DNA from: Eutreptiella sp. 'Long Island Sound 2002'
Taxonomy: Eukaryota; Euglenozoa; Euglenophyceae; Eutreptiales; Eutreptiaceae
Assembly (NCBI GenBank): GCA_964036045.1
Contig: OZ038392.1
Span: 38,992,806-39,056,805 of the forward strand
Reading direction: 5' to 3'
DNA length: 64,000 nt
How positions within the stretch are numbered: position 1 is the first letter of the stretch; the number at the start of each line of letters is the position of its first letter. Positions 57,717-64,000 of this stretch are shown here, piece after piece. A program made the translations under genes and the position numbers. A model generated the notes under the pieces. That model was not told where the DNA came from and did not search any database. It was given only the letters and a program-made list of their open reading frames with translations.

Positions 57717-59982
57717 TCAGGGCCCTGGGGGGTTACCCGCACGTCGTACAAGGGCGCTGCGGAGGGCACTGAAGATTTCGTGCACCAGAGCCGCGTGCGC
57801 CGCCCAGGCCTCCGTCTCAGTGCGGATGGCGGGCTGCAGCTGCCCACCCAACGCCAGTGCCCGGATCTGGTGGATCGCGAAGACGGGGCATAGGTTGGGC
57901 TCAGTGGGGGTTTCCGCCGTCGGTGCCGGGATGGCCTCCATCTGCTGGCGGCCGTCGAGGTAGAATCTCCACGCCGCTGACCACGCCCTGGTGTGCGGCC
58001 AGCGGCGCCACGCCCGTCGCCACAGGCAGTAGAGGGCGTGGCCTGGGTGTCAGGTGCCTGCCGCCCCCGACACAATGGCCGTCAGGGGGTCCGGGGGTTG
58101 GTTTGGGAGCAGGGGGGTAGGGTTGTCCATCAGGCCCGTGGTCGCCCGGAGCATGGAGTCGACGGCCTCCAGGCTCCAATGGTTGTCCTGCGGGTGCGGG
58201 ATGATCCGCACCTGGTAGTAGTGGCCATTCTCCAACACGATCATGGCGATGGTACCGGGGTCACGTTCGCGCGGCGGGGATGCTGCGCGCGTCGTCTCCG
58301 GGTAGTGCGCCGTCAGGTTCGTGAGGTTGTGCCCCCTGGTACGGGCGGTCCCGCTTTCCCATGCCTCCGGGCCCTCGTGCGGTGGGATACGGAGGTTGTC
58401 GGGTCTCGGTGGTGGGGCGGCCCGCTCCCGGCCTCCGGTGGCGGGTGCGGGCCTGGGGTCCGTCGGTGGCGCTATGAGCGTGTGTACCCAGCCCAGGTGT
58501 GGGACCCACACGCCCCCTTGGGCCGGTTGGTGGGTGTTGAACCACCAGATCCACGCTTCAATGAGGTCATCAGAGACCTGTGTCCCGGGGGTGACGAGCG
58601 CCTGGAGCTGTCGCACAAAGATTTGGGTTGTCGGGGCATGTGGCAGGGGGACTACGGCGAAAAGCCTGTTCGGGTCGACGCTACGGAGGTGTTCCCGGAG
58701 GGTGGCCACCAGCTCGCTCGAGGGCGTGGAAGCGTGGATGTCGTAGACCGCCCTCAGTTCCGCGTCGTCGAAGGGATCCGTGCCCCATTGCTGTGGCGGT
58801 CGGGGGGGGCGGGGGGGGCATGGCCACCCGGTCTTGGTCCAGTGCCGCGTCAGCCGGGGAGGGGTGCCGTGAGGTGGCGTCCGGTTGTCCCCCAGGCACG
58901 TATCCCCTGGGGGGTTCCCGTCGCCGGGGCATCGAGCAGGGCGTGGCGGTGGGCAGCGGGCCAGCGGGCTCCTGGGGGCTGGAGGTCCCTGTCGTCTCTG
59001 TGTCCGCCCTTGGTCCGCTCGCGTCGTGTTCCGGCTGCCCCGATGTGCCCTCCGTGGCCTGGCGGCTTCTGGACTGCGGGGAGGGCTGCCCCCCCGCTCC
59101 TTGCGTAGGGCTGGGGTCGGGCGCGGGCTCCCTTGGTCGCGTGTCCGTGGCGTGTGGTCCTCTCGGTAGCGGATCGGCCGCTGACCCCGGGAGGAAGGCG
59201 GCAGATGAGCTGGACGTTTCGCCCGCCATCTGGCGAGGGTCCGCTTGAAGCGTTGCTTGTCGCTCGCGATCGGCCGGCGTGAGAATGGTGGGGATGTGCG
59301 TCCGCTCGGTGCGGGGCCTCTTGGACCGGCGTCTGGGGTCGGGGGTCGATGATGTTCGCCGAGCTTGGGGGTCGCGGGGGCCCCCGTGGTCCCTGTACAT
59401 ATCCTCATTGAAGACGACTCGTCGCGCTGCGGGGGGCGGCGTGCGGCTGCGGCGACAGGATCGGTCAGGGCGCCTCGTTTCTTGGCGCTGCTCCGGCGTG
59501 GCGCCTTGCACCCTCGAGGCGTGGGGACTGCCGGGGCTCCTCTGTGGGGCGAACGGCCGCAGGGGGCTGCTGTATGTGCCAGAGGGGGAACCCCTACCGG
59601 GTGGTGCACCCCGTGGGTGTTCCGGTGAGTTTCGGCGCGCCGCCTGTCTGGGGGGCTCCGGAACGTCTTGGGACCGCGGCCGCCGGTGGCCTGAGGCGTG
59701 TCCCTGGTGGCCCGGTTTGCCAGGGATGTTCCAGATATTATGGTCCTGCATGGCCGCCCGGATGCGCAGGGCGGCGCGCTGGTGCCACTGCCAGTGCAGT
59801 CCGTTCATTTCATCTGGGCTGTAGGCTCCCATATGCGCCATGAGCCTGGTGGCCACATAGCGCCATTGGTCGGGGCGGTCCAAGGTGGCGGGGGGCGTGT
59901 GCTCTGTCCGATGATCAAACGTGACGTCTGCCATGGTGTGTGTTCCCTCCGCGAGGTGGCGGGAGCGGGAAGAAAGTACCCA
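57717..59982 (-). pseudogene. Ulp1/C48-like cysteine protease ORF, interrupted
   Basis: ATG at 59934 (MADVTFDHRTEHTPP). N-terminus: a Trp-rich helical segment (DQWRYVATRLMAHMGAYS), then a long disordered basic/Pro-rich stretch with KRPRTER. At paired G-runs (58798-58826) the frame changes and a C48-like domain follows: VSDDLIEAWIWWFN (about 58565), WVPHLGWVHTL, then ENGHYYQVRII with the likely catalytic His (about 58230) and LEAVDSML with the Asp (about 58160). The frame meets TGA at 58050, then continues as HALYCLWRRAWRRW with a plausible catalytic Cys, ending at 57717. The Ulp1 fold normally has His, Asp and Cys in this order. The G-run shift may be an assembly error; TGA could be a decayed TGG. 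Ulp1-type proteases process SUMO-like proteins or polyproteins; the target here is unknown. Confidence 0.5.
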
Positions 59983-60785
59983 TCATATGCGGACCGCCAG
60001 TTCGAGCTGCTCCCCGGTGACAAGCCTGGGGATCCAGAAGCTTAGGTCTTGGGTCGCTTCTTGCTCTGCTTGTTCGCTGGGGTGGCCGGCGTCACCCTCC
60101 AAGCGTGCATAGTCCAGGTGTCCCCGCCCCCAGGGCGGGGCGGCCCCCGGCGGTGGGGCGACAGGCTCACTCGCGGTGTTGGTGGCCGCTTCCACGCGCG
60201 TGCCCTCACCCGGGGCGTTGCGCTCGTCCGTAGTCCGGTCCGCCGCGCCGCTCGCGGTTGTCTGCCCCTCGCCTGCAGCGACAATCTGGCCCAGGGCGGT
60301 GTAGTCGCGCTGGAGGTGCACTTGTCGTGGCACCGTGAGGGGCGTATCGTCCGTCTGGTCGCGTTGCGGCTCCGGGTGGACGCGTGGCATCTCCGGTGCT
60401 GAAACCGCCCGGGAGTCATCCCTCCAGGAGTCCATGAAGGCATCGAAGGAGTTGTCGTCGCGGTTATGCCCGCTGGGTGACGTTCCTCCTTGGTCCGCGC
60501 ACTGGGGCGTGTCGGGTGTGGTTTCCCGGGCCTCTGACCCCGCGCTGGTTTCCGGTGGATCTCGCGGCAGCGCCTCCCCTGGCGTGCTCGTGTCCGCGTG
60601 GGCCGCCAGGTTCGCCCGGGGGGCGGTGCCCGCGTGATCTGCGGTCGAGGGCCGGTGGGGGCCGTCCGCACACCCGGTGTCCGGAGTTGGCCCCTCGGGT
60701 TCCGCGTCAGGCTGGCCATCTGCCAATGCCTCGTCTCCTCCGTGTGCCGTGTCGTTCGTCAGGTCGGCACTCCGCACTGATGTTT
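59983..60785 (-). CDS. Acidic ORF between the RING and C48 ORFs
   Basis: Frame open from 60785 to a TGA at 59983; there is no ATG at the start (first candidate GTG at 60777), and it overlaps the RING ORF by about 70 bases in another frame. Acidic, Asp/Glu/Pro/Thr-rich and probably disordered, with HNRDDNSFDAFMDSWRDD near the middle and an amphipathic end (DLSFWIPRLVTGEQLELAVRI region). It is in the same frame as the C48 ORF, separated only by the TGA at 59983-59985. It may be the middle part of one RING-acidic-C48 protein, reached by a frame change or an assembly indel. No known family recognised. Confidence 0.4.
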
Positions 60786-62764
60786 AGTCCGTTCCCCCGC
60801 CAGGTTCCCCCATTGGTGCTGGTGTCGGCGTTCGTTTGGCAGGGTCTCTGCAGTCCTTCCGCGCCCACCGCGGGCGTGTCGCGCTGCGGTTGGGTCGGCG
60901 GTGTAGGCGGTTCGGCGCCATCGTCCGCCGGCGGCGGTGCCCCCCGGGCGTTGCCTCCCGCCACGGGTGGCGGCTCGGGTAGGCCCCCCGGGTCCGCGGG
61001 CTGCGGGGTGTCCGCCGGGGCGGCGGTGCGTGGCGGATCCGGGCCGGGGTCTGGGCCGGGGGCCGGGTGGCCGGGAGATGACGGTTCTGCCGGTCGTGCC
61101 GGTGGTCTGGTTGGTGGGGCTTGGTGCTGCTGGGGCACCGACCCGCCGTGCGTTGTGGCCGGTAGGTCCTCCGTGCCGGACGTTGCCGAAGCCCGGGGGG
61201 TTAGGCCCCCAGTGGGGCCGTGGGTGTGGGGGTGCCCGGCGCCGGAGGGCCGGGCGGTGATGGCGTCGGTCGGGGTAGCGGTGTGTGTCCGTGTGGGGAG
61301 GTTGTCGGTCGGCGTGTACGTTGGGTCCGCTGTCGGCCGGTCAGGTGCGCCATGGTGCGGGCGGGGTTCGGGGTGGGCCTGTGTTGTTGCCGCTTGGCTG
61401 GCTGCCGGCCGTGGGCCGTGCGCAGGCGCGACGGGTGGTGTTAGGGGTTGTGGGCTCCCTGTGGGGCTCGGGGCCGGTACCCTGTGCGGGTGTGCGATGC
61501 CGGGGGGCTGCCCGGGCTGGGTACCCACTGCCCCCGTATTCGTGGGGCCGGGTAGGGCTCCGCTCCTGGCAGGTGATGCTAGGTGTCCCCGGCTCCCTGT
61601 GGCCGCGTGGTGTTGTGTTGGTTGTCGTTGCGCCGCCCGTTTGGACGCACGCTCTTGTCGGGGGCTCTGTGGTGTGCCGGCCCCAGATGGTGCCGGACCG
61701 CCTGTAGTCCGCGTGGCGTCGGCGGCGTGTTGTTGGTGTGGTTCGGCGGCGGATGCGGGGGGGGCGGAGGTGGATGGGTCGGGGGATGTGGAGGACGTCG
61801 CGGCTGACGTTCGGGCCCGTACGTTCGTGGCCCTAGTCGCTGTCGTGGCGCGGGATCGGGGCGGGGGGGTGGTGATGGTTGCGGTGGTTCTCCGGGGGGA
61901 GTAGGATGAGCCGTCGAGCCGGGTACCTCTGGCCATCATTCTGGCCACTGCTGCATTGCCGTATGTGCCCGGTTGTGGTGGCGGGACGTGCGGCTGCAGG
62001 GTGCGCTGTATCAGCGATCCGAGGCTGCGTGGAGGGGGTATGCCCCTCCACGTGAGGTAGGCCGCCATCAGCCTCTCGGTCGCCCCCGGGGTCATGGCCC
62101 CGCCGCGGTGGAAGAAGTCCCCCCACTCGGCGCCATGGGCGCCGCGGGCGATGCCCATCGCCCATTCCGCGTCCCCCACCAGCCAGCCGAAGGCGATCGG
62201 GAGGCGGGTGGTGAGGGTGACGACGATGTTGCGGTAGTTGTTTTGGTTCGTGGGGCTGACGTAGCCCCAACTGCCGGGCAGGTTGCCCATGGGGGGCAGG
62301 CTGCCCCGTGGCGCGTCGTTGTAGTCCTCGTGGTCGGGGACGTAAACCGTGGGGTCCGCGTCCGGGTCTGGCAGCGCCCAGGTTGGTGCGCGCCAGGGGG
62401 GGCGGGGGGGGGATGTCGCTGGGTCCTCGTCGGTGAGGACGTCCAACCACTCGACGTGGGGGCTGCCCTCCCCCGCGACGTCGTTCCAGACGTTTTGCCG
62501 GATCAGAGTCCGCAGCGTCTGGAGTTTGAGGTCTTCGTCTTGCGTTTCGCGCGGCGGCGGAGCCGTGCAGAGTCGGTGCGGTCGCCGGCAGAGTGGGCAC
62601 GACCACAAGTTCGCGATGCACGGGCTGCAGAACCAGTGCAGTTGCTCCGTGCCGCCGCAGCCGAGGTCATGCCCGCGAAGGGGGTTGCCGTCGTCGTCGT
62701 TCGCCTCCATGCAGACCCCGCATGGGTTCCCCGGCTGTGGATGCAGTGCTTCACCTTCGGGCAT
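60707..62764 (-). CDS. RING-finger-variant protein with Pro/Thr-rich tail
   Basis: 685 residues from ATG 62764. Residues 15-59 form a RING-like pattern: C15-x2-C18-x17-C36-x6-H43-x2-C46-x2-C49-x6-C56-x2-C59, with the typical WSCPLCRR ending. The C3-H4 gap (6) is longer than in standard RING fingers (1-3). Residues about 70-300 look folded (YVSPTNQNNYRNIVVTL, FGWLVGDAEWAMGIARG, LTWRGIPPPRSLGSLIQ). From about 320 to the end it is Pro/Thr/Ala-rich and probably disordered. RING fingers commonly act as ubiquitin or SUMO E3 ligases; that role here is inferred only. It lies 118 bp downstream of a reverse-transcriptase C-terminus in the same frame and upstream of the acidic and C48 ORFs. Confidence 0.65.
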   Translation of the reverse strand: MPEGEALHPQPGNPCGVCMEANDDDGNPLRGHDLGCGGTEQLHWFCSPCIANLWSCPLCRRPHRLCTAPPPRETQDEDLKLQTLRTLIRQNVWNDVAGEGSPHVEWLDVLTDEDPATSPPRPPWRAPTWALPDPDADPTVYVPDHEDYNDAPRGSLPPMGNLPGSWGYVSPTNQNNYRNIVVTLTTRLPIAFGWLVGDAEWAMGIARGAHGAEWGDFFHRGGAMTPGATERLMAAYLTWRGIPPPRSLGSLIQRTLQPHVPPPQPGTYGNAAVARMMARGTRLDGSSYSPRRTTATITTPPPRSRATTATRATNVRARTSAATSSTSPDPSTSAPPASAAEPHQQHAADATRTTGGPAPSGAGTPQSPRQERASKRAAQRQPTQHHAATGSRGHLASPARSGALPGPTNTGAVGTQPGQPPGIAHPHRVPAPSPTGSPQPLTPPVAPAHGPRPAASQAATTQAHPEPRPHHGAPDRPTADPTYTPTDNLPTRTHTATPTDAITARPSGAGHPHTHGPTGGLTPRASATSGTEDLPATTHGGSVPQQHQAPPTRPPARPAEPSSPGHPAPGPDPGPDPPRTAAPADTPQPADPGGLPEPPPVAGGNARGAPPPADDGAEPPTPPTQPQRDTPAVGAEGLQRPCQTNADTSTNGGTWRGNGLNISAECRPDERHGTRRRRGIGRWPA

Positions 62765-62881
62765 CCTGAGGAGAGGTGTCGTTCGCAGGACAATTGGGCC
62801 ACTACAGGGGAGGGGGGCGCGCGCGCTCCAGGCCCGTGCTACGGTAGGTGCCTGGCTGTTGCCGCGGGCCCGTGCGTGTGG

Positions 62882-63951
62882 CTAGTCGCTAGGTTGCGCG
62901 TGTTGGTAGTGGATGAGGAGATTATAGAACGTGCAGCGGTCGTGGGATGTACGTTGTGCTTCCTGTGTATATACTTGAACGCGGTGCTGCAGCTGTGCGT
63001 CCGCCCTCTTGACGGCGGTGAGCTGCATGTGACGTAATGTGGCCCTGGGTTCCGGGGCGTGGTCGGCGACGACCCTGTAAAGCTGGAGCGGTACCCCTCC
63101 TCTGAGCAGTGCCTCCTTGATTTCCGGCTGCCGCATCAGGCGTCGAACCTCATTTGCCGGTGGCGTGGCCGGGCCCCATCCGGCGTGCTGTGTGATGGGG
63201 TTCTCCGGTGCCCACGTGGCCAGGTGGTTGTCCCCTTGGGCTAATGGGCAGCGTTTGAAGTGTTCCCATGTTTCTGGCTGCTGGAGATGGCAGGGGCATA
63301 TGGTGTATTCCGGGGGTATGTCCATACCTCGCCGGGCATACCAGCGTGCCACCCTGTCTAGAAGGGGTAGCTGCTCGAGCAAGAGCTGGGCACGTCGTGT
63401 CTGCAGGTGCACCGGCATTAGGGATGGGTCCAGAGCCGAGAAGTACAATGCGGTGCGCATTTCGTGTTGGAGACGGCTCAAAAGGGCGTTGTCGGCTTGA
63501 CTGCCCCGAATGTGCGCCATGGTGCGGAATGGGTTGTGGGTAGTGGTATGCCCTCCCCGTGTCGTTATAGATGCGATCGTCTGGCACCCAGGCTGGTGGT
63601 TCCCCGGGGCGTGGGATGGGTGGCAGGTGCTGGAGGTGTGTATGCATGTGGTCTCGTAGCGGTGGGTCCTCGCCGTCCGGCATGTGCTCGGCAAGCTGGT
63701 TGTGGGCGTGCAGGTCTATGTGTCCGTTGCCCAGGCTATACCGATGAGATTCTTGTTTGACGAGATGCAGGACGACGTGTTTGGGGAGGCGCCTCAGGGC
63801 TGTCCAGAGGTGTAGGGCCTGGGTGCCCAGGCTGGAGTCAGTCGCCTTGTGTAGGGGTTGCCGCGCCAGCCTGCGGACGAGTTGGAAGTCCACCGCTGCG
63901 TCCACTACTACCCACACATGGTGCGTCTGGTCACGCGGCGCTTGGTGGGCG

Positions 63952-63953
<2 letters not shown>
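62882..63953 (-). pseudogene. Second non-LTR element, C-terminal end: RNase H and CCHC zinc finger
   Basis: The frame is open from the (TA)n edge. The first part reads HHVWVVVDAAVDFQL and LVKQESHRY...GNGHIDLHAHNQLAEH, the second half of an RNase H domain. After one frame change near 63.53 kb it continues as ADNALLSRLQHEMRTALYF, then a zinc finger ICPCHLQQPETWEHFKRC, the CxC/CxxC...ET..H...C type seen at the end of LINE proteins, and a helical tail ending QHAQPSD and TAG at 62882. RT itself would lie beyond the right edge and is replaced here by (TA)n. The same frame stays open after the TAG through to the RING ORF. Confidence 0.65.

Positions 63954-64000
<47 letters not shown>
63954..64000. 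repeat. (TA)n microsatellite running off the window
   Basis: TA repeat from 63954 to the last base. The junction with the element reads GTCATATATA, the same as the element L junction at 33411. Confidence 0.95.

Overview
The window looks like nuclear DNA of a eukaryote, probably an alga or other protist. It contains Ty3/gypsy-type LTR retrotransposons with chromodomains, non-LTR (LINE-like) reverse transcriptase remains, long (TA)n microsatellites, a satellite array with higher-order structure, and no bacterial gene organisation. I cannot name the species. Nearly everything coding here belongs to mobile elements, and nearly every copy is broken. Several frame changes sit at homopolymer runs, so some may be assembly errors rather than real decay.

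Layout. 1-1442: end of a frameshifted zinc-finger-like/coiled-coil gene (minus strand). 1460-5050: no gene; one copy of a small hairpin repeat near 2.3 kb. 5051-7693 and 19188-about 23.4 kb: two halves of one Ty3-like element (B), split inside its reverse transcriptase by a complete Ty3-like element (A, 7694-19187) with two LTRs, an initiator-tRNA-type primer binding site and a 5-bp target duplication. 23.4-33.4 kb: a LINE-like element (L) whose C-terminal zinc finger is split by a 5.15-kb insert (I) flanked by a 14-bp direct repeat. The insert carries about 11 copies of a 212-bp satellite.

34.4-53.0 kb: two more copies of the A family (C and D), head to tail and sharing one LTR. 53.0-58.0 kb: (TA)n, spacer, a 378-bp tandem repeat and degenerate copies of the 3' end of the next gene. 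58.0-64.0 kb (minus strand): the RNase H/zinc-finger end of a second non-LTR element, then a RING-finger ORF, an acidic ORF and an ORF with a Ulp1/C48-like cysteine protease domain.

How the parts work together. A, C and D encode Gag, then Pol in the same frame behind a conserved UGA. Pol carries protease, a Dam-like methyltransferase-type domain, reverse transcriptase, RNase H, integrase and chromodomain. Element B, a different lineage, has the same unusual domain between protease and reverse transcriptase. The points most worth following are that Dam-like domain, the RING/C48 cassette next to a reverse transcriptase, the satellite-carrying insert, and a hairpin repeat whose two copies differ by paired compensating changes.
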